Assembly: GCF_020544405.1 (NCBI RefSeq)
Contig: NZ_CP065410.1
Coordinates: 3,534,001-3,598,000, forward strand
Direction: 5' to 3'
Source: Pseudomonas sp. IAC-BECa141
GTDB taxonomy: Bacteria; Pseudomonadota; Gammaproteobacteria; Pseudomonadales; Pseudomonadaceae
Length of the DNA stretch: 64,000 bases
Shown here piece by piece: positions 17,256 through 25,725 of the stretch. The translations under genes were made by a program, and so were the position numbers. The notes under the pieces were generated by a model that was given only the letters and a program-made list of their open reading frames with translations, ran no database searches and was not told the DNA's origin. Every line of letters begins with the position of its first letter. Positions within the stretch are counted from its first letter, which is position 1.

Positions 17256-18044
17256 ATGCCGCCAAAAGGACACGACAAGAGCGTCAGACGCAGCATTCCC
17301 GGGTTACCCAGCCTGCCGCGTCCGCTGTACGGGCGCACTGAATCACTGCCCAATCGCGCGCTGACCCGCCGTCACAGTCATCCGTGGGTGCAGTTGTCCT
17401 ACGCGATCCAGGGCGTGCTCGAAGTGCAAACCGCCGTCGGTCGTTTCGTCGCACCACCGGAACGGGCGGTGTGGATTCCGGCGGGCGTGCCGCATCGAGT
17501 ATTCAGTTCGCCGCACACGGAAATGCGCAGCCTTTACATTGATTGCAGTGTCGCCAACTGGGCGCCCGAGCGTTGTCATGTACTCGGCGTCAGTGATCTT
17601 TTGCGGGAGCTGATTCGGGCCTTCAGTCAGATACCTGTCGAGTATGACCAGAGCGGCCCGCACGGGCGTTTGGCCCAGGTGATCCTCGATCAACTGGCCG
17701 ATGCCCCGCCCATCGATCTGATGCTGCCATTGCCGCAGGACAGTCGCTTGCGCCAGATCTATCAAAGTCTGGAGCAACATCCGGAACAGCAGACCACCCT
17801 GGCGCACTGGAGCGAAAAATTCGGCGTAACCGAGAAAACTCTGACTCGGCTGTTCCTGCGCGACACCGGTTTGACCTTCCGCACCTGGCGTCAGCGCCTG
17901 CGTCTGTTGAGGGCGCTGACGCCGCTGGAACGTGGCGAACGCGTCACCGACGTGGCTTTGGCCTGCGGTTACGACTCGACCTCAGCGTTTATCGCGGCGT
18001 TTCGCCAACAGTTCGGTGAAACGCCGGGTGAGTTTTTCCGATGA
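17256..18044 (+). CDS. AraC family transcriptional regulator
   Basis: Starting at MPPKGHDKSV gives 262 residues; the frame is open further upstream without good starts. An N-terminal cupin-like sensor domain has HSHPWVQLSYAIQGVLEVQT and VWIPAGVPHRVF. The C-terminal double helix-turn-helix (about 165-260) has TTLAHWSEKFGVTEKTLTRLF and DVALACGYDSTSAFIAAFRQ. It starts 84 bases from the divergent SBF-like transporter, a common arrangement for regulators of exporters, so that gene is its likely target. Confidence 0.9.
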   Translation: MPPKGHDKSVRRSIPGLPSLPRPLYGRTESLPNRALTRRHSHPWVQLSYAIQGVLEVQTAVGRFVAPPERAVWIPAGVPHRVFSSPHTEMRSLYIDCSVANWAPERCHVLGVSDLLRELIRAFSQIPVEYDQSGPHGRLAQVILDQLADAPPIDLMLPLPQDSRLRQIYQSLEQHPEQQTTLAHWSEKFGVTEKTLTRLFLRDTGLTFRTWRQRLRLLRALTPLERGERVTDVALACGYDSTSAFIAAFRQQFGETPGEFFR

Positions 18045-18182
18045 AATTAACCGATATTTATCGACTTTGTGCATGCCATTGGGCAAATTTCAGGGTAGAG
18101 TTTCGCCCATCAAGAATCTTTGACATCTTTCGACGATAACAATGATCAACCACCCTTTAGCGAACCTGTCGGCGGTAACAGC

Positions 18183-19895
18183 ATGATCGAAGTCACTGAA
18201 GTTTCCATTGCCCAATTGCGCGCGGCGCTCGAATCCGGCCAGACCACAGCGGTTGAACTGGTGCAGGCCTACCTGGCGCGCATCGACGCCTTTGACGGCC
18301 CGGGTACCGCCACTGCCCTGAACGCAGTAATCGTGCGAAATCCTGACGCACTGAAAGAAGCGCAGGCCTCGGACGACCGTCGTGCCAAGGGGGAAACCCT
18401 CGGTCCGCTGGACGGCATCCCTTATACCGCCAAGGACAGTTATCTGGTCAAAGGCCTGACCGCCGCGTCCGGCAGCCCGGCCTTCGCCGATCTGGTGGCC
18501 CAGCGCGACGCGTTCACCATCGAACGCCTGCGTGCGGGCGGCGCGATCTGCCTGGGCAAGACCAACATGCCGCCGATGGCCAATGGCGGGATGCAGCGCG
18601 GGGTCTATGGCCGTGCCGAAAGCCCTTACAACGCCGACTACCTGACGGCTCCCTTCGCTTCCGGCTCGTCGAACGGTGCCGGTACCGCCACCGCTGCAAG
18701 CTTCTCGGCATTCGGTCTGGCGGAAGAAACCTGGTCGAGCGGTCGCGGCCCGGCATCCAACAATGGCCTGTGCGCCTACACGCCATCGCGCGGGGTGATT
18801 TCGGTACGCGGCAACTGGCCGCTGACGCCGACCATGGACGTGGTGGTGCCATACGCCCGCACCATGGCTGACCTGCTGGAAGTGCTCGATGTGGTGGTCG
18901 CCGAAGACACCGACACCCGAGGCGATCTGTGGCGCCTGCAACCCTGGGTGCCGATCCCGAGCGTCGCCTCGGTTCGCCCTGCTTCCTATCTCGAACTCGC
19001 GGTGAAAAGTGATGCACTGGCCGGCAAACGTCTGGGCGTACCGCGCATGTACATCAACGCCGACCCCGAGGCCGGCACCAGCGAAGCACCGGGCATCGGC
19101 GGCCCGACCGGGCAGCGCATCAACACCCGCGCCTCGGTAATCGATCTGTGGAAACAGGCCCGTCAGGCCCTTGAGGCCGCCGGTGCCGAAGTGATCGAAG
19201 TGGATTTTCCACTGGTCTCCAACTGCGAAGGCGATCGTCCGGGCGCACCGACCGTGTTCAATCGCGGCATCGTTTCGAAAGAGTTCATGCACCACGAACT
19301 GTGGGATCTGTCGGCCTGGGCGTTCGATGATTTCCTGCGCGCCAACGGTGATCCGAAACTCAATCGACTGGCGGACGTCGACGGCCCGAAAATCTTCCCG
19401 CACGACCCCGGCACACTGCCCAACCGCGAAGGCGACCTCGCCGCCGGCATGGACGAATACGTGCGCATGGCCGAGCGTGGCATCACGCCGTGGGATCAGA
19501 TCCCGACCCTGCCGGACGGCCTGCGCGGCCTGGAAAAGACCCGCAAGCTCGACCTCGAAGACTGGATGGATCGCTTGGGCCTCGACGCCGTGCTGTTCCC
19601 GACCAACGCCGACGTTGCCCCGGCTGACGCCGACGTCAACCCGGCTTCGGCGGACATCGCCTGGAGCAACGGCATCTGGGTCGCCAACGGCAACCTCGCG
19701 ATCCGCCACCTCGGCGTACCGACCGTCACGGTACCGATGGGCGTGATGGCAGACATCGGCATGCCGGTCGGCCTGACCTTCGCTGGTCGCGCCTATGATG
19801 ATTCGACGTTGCTGCGCCTTGCTGCGGCGTTCGAGGCGACCGGTTCGAAACGACGGATACCGCCACGTACGCCAGCACTGGCGACAGGCAAGTAA
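18183..19895 (+). CDS. amidase signature family protein
   Basis: The start MIEVTEVSIAQLR gives 570 residues, longer than the usual 460-510. The N-terminus is typical (LVQAYLARIDAFDGPG.TALNAV), and the catalytic lysine is in GIPYTAKDSYLVKG. The Ser-rich signature is altered: ASGSSNGAGTATAASFSAFG followed by EETWSSGRGPASNN, in place of the usual GGSSGGSAAAVAAG and TDTGGSIRxPA. A serine is available at both catalytic positions, so activity is plausible. It should hydrolyse a carboxamide, but the substrate is unknown. A terminator follows the stop. Confidence 0.87.
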   Translation: MIEVTEVSIAQLRAALESGQTTAVELVQAYLARIDAFDGPGTATALNAVIVRNPDALKEAQASDDRRAKGETLGPLDGIPYTAKDSYLVKGLTAASGSPAFADLVAQRDAFTIERLRAGGAICLGKTNMPPMANGGMQRGVYGRAESPYNADYLTAPFASGSSNGAGTATAASFSAFGLAEETWSSGRGPASNNGLCAYTPSRGVISVRGNWPLTPTMDVVVPYARTMADLLEVLDVVVAEDTDTRGDLWRLQPWVPIPSVASVRPASYLELAVKSDALAGKRLGVPRMYINADPEAGTSEAPGIGGPTGQRINTRASVIDLWKQARQALEAAGAEVIEVDFPLVSNCEGDRPGAPTVFNRGIVSKEFMHHELWDLSAWAFDDFLRANGDPKLNRLADVDGPKIFPHDPGTLPNREGDLAAGMDEYVRMAERGITPWDQIPTLPDGLRGLEKTRKLDLEDWMDRLGLDAVLFPTNADVAPADADVNPASADIAWSNGIWVANGNLAIRHLGVPTVTVPMGVMADIGMPVGLTFAGRAYDDSTLLRLAAAFEATGSKRRIPPRTPALATGK

Positions 19896-19900
19896 ATGCA

Positions 19901-19934
19901 AAACGGCGGGATCAATTGATCCCGCCGTTTTTTA
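19901..19934. terminator. Bidirectional rho-independent terminator
   Basis: AAAACGGCGGGATCA and TGATCCCGCCGTTTT form an almost continuous palindrome with T-runs on both strands. It lies between the convergent amidase and DyP peroxidase genes and overlaps the peroxidase stop. Confidence 0.92.
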
Positions 19935-20963
19935 TCGCTCTGCCAGCTCTTCCAGCAAATCCGCCGAAGGCACGAAGAACAGACTGCCCGTGACGGCCGT
20001 GCTGAAGTCCAGCAAGCGGTCGTAATTGCCGGGCGGCTTGCCAACGAACATGTTCTCCAGCATCTGCTCCAGCGGCTCCGGGGAGCGCGCGTACCCGATG
20101 AAGTAAGTGCCGAATTCGCCTGCCCCTGGCCGGCCGAACGGCATGTTGTCGCGCAGGATCTTCACCTCTTCGCCATCCTTGGTGATGGTCGTCAACGCAC
20201 TGTGGGAATTGCTCGGTTTGACTGAGTCGTCCAGTTCGATATCGGACAGTTTGGTACGCCCGATCACCCTCTCCTGCGCCTCAACCGACAATTCGTTCCA
20301 GGCCTTCATGTTGTGCAGATACTTCTGCACCAGCACGTAACTGCCGCCACTGAACGGCTGATCTTCATCGCCGACCAGAGTGAAATGCTCGGCTTTGCGG
20401 CCGACCGGATTTTCCGTGCCGTCGACGAAACCGATGATGCTGCGCATGTCGAAATAGCGGAAACCCTGCACCTCGTCGGTCACCGTCACGGCGCCGTCCA
20501 GCGCCGACATCAACTGCGTCGCCAGTTCGAAACACAGGTCCATCTGATCGGCTCGAACGTGCAACAGCAAGTCGCCAGGCGTGGAAACAGCCCGCCGCCC
20601 TTCTACACCGAACTCGCGAAAATCATGCAGGGACGCGGGGCGTGGACTGCCGAACAGTCGATCCCATGCGCTGGAAGAAAATCCGCACACGCAGGACAGA
20701 TTTCCCGATGGAACGCGCTTGCCGACCGAGCGCGTCAGGCCCGCTATATCGGCGCACCAGCCACGGACTTTTTCAGCGGCCTCGGCCTCGGCGTTGAGAG
20801 TGGCCACGATGAATATGGCAGCGCTGGTGATCGGGCTGCAGACGGCTTGAGGATCTGGCGTGTCGATGATCGTGACTCCCGAAGTGGTGAACTGGCTCGA
20901 CAGCGAGGTTAGCAAAGAAGCGTTGAACGAAGTATTACCCGCGCCTGCCCTGTCGTCCGACAT
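19932..20963 (-). CDS. DyP-type heme peroxidase
   Basis: The 343-residue protein has the DyP signature GFVDGTENP with its catalytic aspartate. The proximal histidine lies in KPSNSHSALTTI, and the distal arginine region is LRDNMPFGRPG followed by EFGTYFIGYARSP. No Tat signal is present, so it is probably cytoplasmic or in an encapsulin shell, although no encapsulin gene adjoins it. DyP enzymes oxidise dyes and phenolics with peroxide, and some remove or handle heme. The start is uncertain: the ATG at 20963 has no good ribosome site, and the first 45 residues are longer than expected. Confidence 0.9.
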   Translation of the reverse strand: MSDDRAGAGNTSFNASLLTSLSSQFTTSGVTIIDTPDPQAVCSPITSAAIFIVATLNAEAEAAEKVRGWCADIAGLTRSVGKRVPSGNLSCVCGFSSSAWDRLFGSPRPASLHDFREFGVEGRRAVSTPGDLLLHVRADQMDLCFELATQLMSALDGAVTVTDEVQGFRYFDMRSIIGFVDGTENPVGRKAEHFTLVGDEDQPFSGGSYVLVQKYLHNMKAWNELSVEAQERVIGRTKLSDIELDDSVKPSNSHSALTTITKDGEEVKILRDNMPFGRPGAGEFGTYFIGYARSPEPLEQMLENMFVGKPPGNYDRLLDFSTAVTGSLFFVPSADLLEELAER

Positions 20964-21072
20964 TTCGTTTTTAACGAACAATACCCACGAAATAAACGAT
21001 TTTTCTTTGCCGGAAGACTCCTACTAGGATGGCCGCGTCTACCCCGAAAAACATAACGACAGGGAGAACGGC

Positions 21073-22050
21073 ATGCACCCCATCAACATCGGCGAACCCT
21101 GGATGTGGGTCGCCTTCATCGTTTTTGTCCTCGCTATGCTGGCCGTCGACCTGTTCGTCTTCGGTGGGCGCAAGGCGCATCGGGTCTCTGTGCGGGAAGC
21201 CTCATCCTGGGTGATCGCCTGGTGCATGCTGGCGATGGCCTTCGCCGGGTTGCTCTGTTGGTATCTGAACGGCGAATTCGGTCCCGACATCGCCAAGGTC
21301 AAGACCCTGGAATTCCTCACCGGCTATTTGATCGAACAGTCGCTGTCGATCGACAACATGTTCGTGTTCGTGATGATCTTCAGCTACTTCGCCGTGCCGC
21401 CGGAGTTGCAGCGCAGGGTGTTGCTGTACGGCGTACTGGGAGCGATCGTGATGCGCGCGGCGATGATTTTTGCCGGGGTGTGGCTGGTGTCGCAGTTTAC
21501 GTGGCTGCTGTACGTGTTCGGTGTGTTCCTGATCATTACCGGGATCAAGATGTTGATGTTCGCCGATCAGCAGCCAGATCTTGAAAAAAATCCGATCGTG
21601 CGTTGGGCCCGTGGACATTTACGCATCACCAATAGCTTCCACGGCGAGCGCTTTTTCGTGTTGCAAAACGGCGTGCGCTGGGCCACGCCGATGTTTCTGG
21701 TGCTGGTGCTGATCGAGGCCAGTGACCTGATGTTCGCGGTCGACAGCATCCCGGCGATCTTCGCGGTGACCACCGATCCGTTCATCATTTTTACCTCGAA
21801 TATCTTCGCGATCATGGGCTTGAGGGCGCTGTACTTTCTTTTGGCAGACATGGCCGACCGCTTTCATCTACTCAAATACGGGCTGGCGCTGGTGCTGGTG
21901 TTTATCGGTGGGAAGATGACGGTTATGCCGTGGTTTCACATGCCGGTGGAGTGGTCGCTGGCGATTGTCGGCGGGGTGATTCTGACATCGGTGTTGCTGA
22001 GTCTGATCCTGACGAAGGACAAGTCGCCCGAGGAAAGTCAGGCGAAATAA
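21073..22050 (+). CDS. TerC family integral membrane protein (Alx type)
   Basis: The 325-residue protein has nine or so membrane helices with the family's acidic membrane motifs: LAMLAVDLFVFGGR, EQSLSIDNMFVFVMIF and LIEASDLMFAVDSIPAIFAV. These aspartates are thought to bind divalent metal, and Alx proteins export manganese. An AGGGAGAA ribosome site precedes the ATG. The leader is under 100 bases and shows no yybP-ykoY riboswitch features. A terminator shared with the next convergent gene follows. Confidence 0.92.
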   Translation: MHPINIGEPWMWVAFIVFVLAMLAVDLFVFGGRKAHRVSVREASSWVIAWCMLAMAFAGLLCWYLNGEFGPDIAKVKTLEFLTGYLIEQSLSIDNMFVFVMIFSYFAVPPELQRRVLLYGVLGAIVMRAAMIFAGVWLVSQFTWLLYVFGVFLIITGIKMLMFADQQPDLEKNPIVRWARGHLRITNSFHGERFFVLQNGVRWATPMFLVLVLIEASDLMFAVDSIPAIFAVTTDPFIIFTSNIFAIMGLRALYFLLADMADRFHLLKYGLALVLVFIGGKMTVMPWFHMPVEWSLAIVGGVILTSVLLSLILTKDKSPEESQAK

Positions 22051-22052
22051 TG

Positions 22053-22084
22053 GCCGAGGGAGCGAATTCGCTCCCTCGGCTTTT
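22053..22084. terminator. Bidirectional rho-independent terminator
   Basis: GCCGAGGGAGCGAATTCGCTCCCTCGGC is a perfect 28-base palindrome followed by TTTT, between the convergent terC and binding-protein genes. Confidence 0.93.
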
Positions 22085-22087
22085 AAC

Positions 22088-23188
22088 CTATTTATCGGAT
22101 TTGATGCTGGTCCACACCCGGGTCCGCACCCGCTCCAGCTTCTGAGGCAACGGCTGCACCACGTACAGTTTCTTCAGCGCTTCGCTGGTCGGCGTCAGGT
22201 TGGGGTTGCCAGTGATTTCCTTGTTGATCAGCGGCAGCGAATCCTTGTTGGCGTTCGGGTAGCCAAGAAAATCACTGATCGAGGCGATGACCTTCGGATC
22301 GAGCAAGGTGTTGAGGAACTCGTGGGCTTCTTCAACGTTCTTCGCGCTCTTCGGAATGGCGAAGGTGTCGAACCAGATCGGTGCGCCCTCCTTCGGCAAG
22401 CGCCAGTCGACCACCACGCCGTTTTTCGCTTCTTTGGCGCGGTTGCCGAACTGGTAGAAGCTGCCGGAATAACCGATGGCCACGCAGATGTCGCCGTTGG
22501 CGATGTCGGTCATGTACTTGGCCGAGTTGAAGTAAGTGACGTAAGGGCGAACCTTGAGCATCAGGTCCTTGGCTTTCTCATAGTCGGCCGGGTTCTGGCT
22601 GTTCGGATCGAGGCCCAGATAATGCAAGGCCAGCGGCAGAATTTCCGATGGGGAATCGAGCATCGCCACGCCACAGGATTTCAGCTTCTCCATGTTCTCC
22701 GGTTTGAACACCAGATCCCAACTGTCCACCGGTGCATTCTCGCCGAGCGCTGCCTTGACCTTGGCCGGGTTAAAACCGATCAGCACCGTACCGACCATGT
22801 AGGGCACGCCGTACTGGTTACCGGGGTCGTTGGCGTCGAGCAACTTGAGCAACGCCGGATCCTGGTGACTCCAGTTCGGCAGCTTGGACTTGTCGAGTTT
22901 CTGGAACACGCCGGCCTTGATCTGGGTCTCGAGGAACTGGTTCGACGGCACCACCAGGTCGTAGCCGGAGTTGCCGGTCAGCAGCTTGGCTTCGAGGGAT
23001 TCGTTGGTGTCGAAGGTGTCCCAGGTCACTTTGATGTTGCTTTTGGCGGCGAAGTCCTTGGGCACCGACGGCAGAATGTAATCCGCCCAGTTGTACACCC
23101 GCAGTTCGCGCTGTTCGGCCTGCACGGCGCCGGCCAGCAGCGTCAGCCCGCAAACAGTGGCGCCCAGAATGCGTTTCATCGTGACCAT
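22088..23188 (-). CDS. polyamine ABC transporter substrate-binding protein (PotF/SpuD type)
   Basis: The 366-residue protein has a signal peptide (MKRILGATVCGLTLLAGAVQA) and a mature part close to PotF/SpuD: LRVYNWADYILPSV, SGYDLVVPSNQFL, YGVPYMVGTVLIGFNP and WFDTFAIPKSAKNVEEAHEF. Trp and Asp residues at these places line the putrescine/spermidine site in the family. No permease or ATPase gene is adjacent, so it must use a system elsewhere, or that at 4709-7643. GGGGAAA serves as ribosome site for the ATG at 23188; 23179 is an alternative. It lies downstream of the NCS1 permease gene on the same strand, 252 bases and one hairpin away. Confidence 0.9.
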   Translation of the reverse strand: MVTMKRILGATVCGLTLLAGAVQAEQRELRVYNWADYILPSVPKDFAAKSNIKVTWDTFDTNESLEAKLLTGNSGYDLVVPSNQFLETQIKAGVFQKLDKSKLPNWSHQDPALLKLLDANDPGNQYGVPYMVGTVLIGFNPAKVKAALGENAPVDSWDLVFKPENMEKLKSCGVAMLDSPSEILPLALHYLGLDPNSQNPADYEKAKDLMLKVRPYVTYFNSAKYMTDIANGDICVAIGYSGSFYQFGNRAKEAKNGVVVDWRLPKEGAPIWFDTFAIPKSAKNVEEAHEFLNTLLDPKVIASISDFLGYPNANKDSLPLINKEITGNPNLTPTSEALKKLYVVQPLPQKLERVRTRVWTSIKSDK

Positions 23189-23391
23189 ATTGTGTTTCCC
23201 CGAATGCAGCGTGAGTCGATGGTTTTTATGTTCTGTACACGGCAGCGGCTGTCAGATCAGCCAAGGGCAAGGAAGGTGCAGCATTTTGTTGTGGCTTCGA
23301 TTCTTCCTGACAGCGTAGACGCAGCACAGTAGCCCATTGGCCAAAAGGGGATCGAAATGGCCAATTTGCGTGACCGCCGGGATGCGGAAAC

Positions 23392-23422
23392 AACAATGCC
23401 CGACAAAGTGCCGGGCATTGTT
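23392..23422 (-). terminator. Terminator-like hairpin after the NCS1 permease gene
   Basis: AACAATGCCCG pairs with CGGGCATTGTT around a 9-base loop, 19 bases beyond the permease stop. Read on the minus strand it is followed by GTTTCC, a weak T-tract. Confidence 0.7.
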
Positions 23423-23440
23423 TGAGAAGACTGCAGAAGA

Positions 23441-24847
23441 TCAATCAGTAAAACCCAACCGCGCCGCCCTGCTCTGTTGCGTCTGGCCACGGGTCGCCAG
23501 GCAGTAATACAGCGGGCAGGTGACGATCAGGCCGACCAGCCACGACAGGTCCGCGCCTTCCACCAGATTGGCGTACGGCCCGACATACAACGATGTATTG
23601 GCGAACGGCAGCTGCACGATGATGCCGATGAAGTAGGCAATGATCGCGTGTAGGTTGAAGCGCCCATAAATGCCGCCGTCGGCGCGGAAGATCGAGGCGA
23701 TGTCGTAACTGCCGCGCTTGATCAGGTAGAAGTCGATCAGATTGATCGACGCCCACGGTACCAACACCAGCAGCAACGCCAGAATCAGCCCGATGAACTC
23801 GGAAATGAAATCCGCCGATGCCCCCAGCGCCACCACACAGCAGCTCGCCAGCACCACGCTCGACAAGATCACCCGCACCTTGATGCTTGGCGTCCACTGG
23901 CTGGCGAAGGTCTGAATCGAGGTGATGATCGACAGCACCGCGCCATACAGATTCAGCGCGTTGTGGCTGATGATGTTGAGCAGGAACAGCACCATCAGAA
24001 TCGGCCCCAGCCAACCGGTGGACTGCTTGACCGCCGCCATCGCTTCGGTGCCTTCCGGCGTCGCCAAAACCGCCACTGCGCCGAAGGTGAACGACAGAAT
24101 CGTGCCCAGGGTGGCGCCCAGATAAGTCGCGATAAAGGGTTTGCCGATCCCGATGTCCGCCGGCAGGTAACGGGAATAGTCGGAGACATAGGGCGAGAAA
24201 CTGATCTGCCAGATGATCCCCAGCGACACCGTCGCCAGCCAACCGGACAGATTGAAGCTGCCTCGGGTGAAGAAGTCCGCCGGTAACTCATGGGCAAAGA
24301 TGTAGATGAAACCGGCCAGCAGCGCACTGCCCATCACCCAGGTGCCGATGCGGTTGAGCGTGTGGATGAAGTTGTAGCCGATCACGCCGATGGCGGTGGC
24401 ACTGAGGGCGCCGATCAGGATGCTCAGCGGCGCCGGTACCGACGGCGCAATGCCGACGATGGACTTGCCGGCCAGCACAATGTTGGAAATAAAGAAGCCG
24501 ATATAGATGATCGCCGCGAAGAACACGATCAACAGCGCACCGTAACGCCCGAACTGGCCCCGACTCTGGACCATCTGCGGAATGCCCATGCGCGGGCCTT
24601 GCGCCGACGCCAGGGCGATCACCACGCCGCCGATCATGTGCCCCAGCGCAATCGCCAGCAGCCCCCAGAACAGGTCGAGATGAAACACCTGAACCACCAT
24701 GGCGCCGGTGACAATGGGCAGTGGCGCAATGTTGGTGCTGAACCAAAGGGTGAAAAGGTCGCGGGCCTTCCCGTGGCGTTCCGCGAGTGGGACGTAGTCG
24801 ACCGTGTGATTCTCGATCAACGGATCTTGCCGGGACATCTGGGACAT
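23441..24847 (-). CDS. NCS1 family permease (purine-cytosine permease-like)
   Basis: The 468-residue protein has about twelve membrane helices and the NCS1 landmarks FTLWFSTNIAPLPIVTGAM, QMVQSRGQFGRYGALL, FSPYVSDYSRYLP and HNALNLYGAVLS. NCS1 carriers import cytosine, uracil, allantoin, hydantoins, thiamine or pyridoxine with Na+ or H+. It is strikingly like the protein at 44510-45925 along its whole length. Its promoter (24932-24960) carries operator site C, identical over 16 bases to site B before the ABC importer. The flavin reductase and monooxygenase genes are divergent from it, so it probably imports their substrate. Confidence 0.92.
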   Translation of the reverse strand: MSQMSRQDPLIENHTVDYVPLAERHGKARDLFTLWFSTNIAPLPIVTGAMVVQVFHLDLFWGLLAIALGHMIGGVVIALASAQGPRMGIPQMVQSRGQFGRYGALLIVFFAAIIYIGFFISNIVLAGKSIVGIAPSVPAPLSILIGALSATAIGVIGYNFIHTLNRIGTWVMGSALLAGFIYIFAHELPADFFTRGSFNLSGWLATVSLGIIWQISFSPYVSDYSRYLPADIGIGKPFIATYLGATLGTILSFTFGAVAVLATPEGTEAMAAVKQSTGWLGPILMVLFLLNIISHNALNLYGAVLSIITSIQTFASQWTPSIKVRVILSSVVLASCCVVALGASADFISEFIGLILALLLVLVPWASINLIDFYLIKRGSYDIASIFRADGGIYGRFNLHAIIAYFIGIIVQLPFANTSLYVGPYANLVEGADLSWLVGLIVTCPLYYCLATRGQTQQSRAARLGFTD

Positions 24848-24931
24848 AAAAATGAACTCGATTGGGTCTGTTCTTATCGTTGTATGAAGCCAAACCGGGG
24901 GTGCTTCTTGGCCGCCCCTCAGATGCAGACC

Positions 24932-24960
24932 ATATTATGGTATTCCAAACTTTTCACAAG
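24932..24960 (-). promoter_or_regulatory. Promoter with GntR-type operator, site C
   Basis: On the minus strand TTGTGA (24959-24954), 16 bases and TAATAT (24937-24932) make a promoter. The operator TGGAATACCATAATAT spans 24947-24932. It is identical to site B and has the same spacing to the -35 and -10 boxes. It lies 85 bases before the NCS1 start. The rest of the 325-base divergent region 24848-25172 holds site D and no other recognised element. Confidence 0.72.
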
Positions 24961-25093
24961 ACTGATCCGCTTTTTGCGACGGCATCTGATCCGGCATCCT
25001 CCCTGATAGCCAGCGTTCACGGCTAGAGCAAAGCCCTGTAAATGCTGACTTTCCGACGGATGAACCACGTTTATCGTTTCACCAAAAAAGCGC

Positions 25094-25120
25094 TTGCAAT
25101 CGATGTATTACGGTATACCA
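25094..25120 (+). promoter_or_regulatory. Promoter with GntR-type operator, site D
   Basis: GTATTACGGTATACCA (25105-25120) differs from site A by one base and contains GGTATACC. A TTGCAA box at 25094-25099 could be the -35, with the operator covering the -10 region, as in sites B and C. It lies 52 bases before the flavin reductase start. Confidence 0.68.
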
Positions 25121-25172
25121 TCAGACCCACAAACGAATAAAAACACGCTTCACCGCACTCGAGGATTGACCA

Positions 25173-25658
25173 ATGATCGATGCTGCCGTCTACAAACAAG
25201 TCATGGGCTCGTTCCCGTCCGGCGTTACCGTCATCACCACGCTGGATGACGACGGCCAGATCGTCGGCCTGACCGCCAGCGCCTTCAGTTCGCTGTCGAT
25301 GGACCCCGCCCTGGTGCTGTTCTGCCCCAATTACAGTTCCGATTCCTATCCCGTCCTGATCAAGAACAAACGCTTTGCCATTCACGTGTTGTCCGGCGGT
25401 CAACAAGGCGAAGCCTATGCGTTCGCCCGCAAAGGCAAGGACAAGGCGCAGGGCATCGAGTGGACGCTGAGCGAACTGGGCAATCCGATCCTGGCCAACG
25501 CGACAGCTATCATCGAATGTGAGCTGTGGCGCGAATACGAAGGCGGCGACCACGCGATCATGGTCGGCGCGGTGAAAAATCTCATCGTCCCTCAGCAGGA
25601 CGCCGGCCCGCTGGTGTATTGCCACGGCAAGATGGGCGCCCTGCCTGCCTTCGCCTGA
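25173..25658 (+). CDS. flavin reductase family protein (RutF/HpaC-like)
   Basis: The 161-residue protein has the flavin reductase split-barrel pattern: YKQVMGSFPSGVTVITT, LTASAFSSLSMDPALVLFC, FAIHVLSGGQQ and GDHAIMVGAVKNL. The last contains the conserved GDH motif. It uses NAD(P)H to make free reduced FMN or FAD for a partner monooxygenase. The luciferase-like monooxygenase gene lies 67 bases downstream in the same direction, so the pair forms a two-component system. Operator site D is in its promoter. Confidence 0.92.
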   Translation: MIDAAVYKQVMGSFPSGVTVITTLDDDGQIVGLTASAFSSLSMDPALVLFCPNYSSDSYPVLIKNKRFAIHVLSGGQQGEAYAFARKGKDKAQGIEWTLSELGNPILANATAIIECELWREYEGGDHAIMVGAVKNLIVPQQDAGPLVYCHGKMGALPAFA

Positions 25659-25725
25659 TCCGCACGATTGCACTTAAACAGGCCGGCAAGCGACCGGCCG
25701 ACCACAAGAGATTCGAGGTAGCGTC

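Noticed and set aside
21000..21072. A manganese riboswitch (yybP-ykoY) before the TerC gene
   Set aside because: The leader is too short and has no GGGGAGUA-type core, so no riboswitch can be supported.
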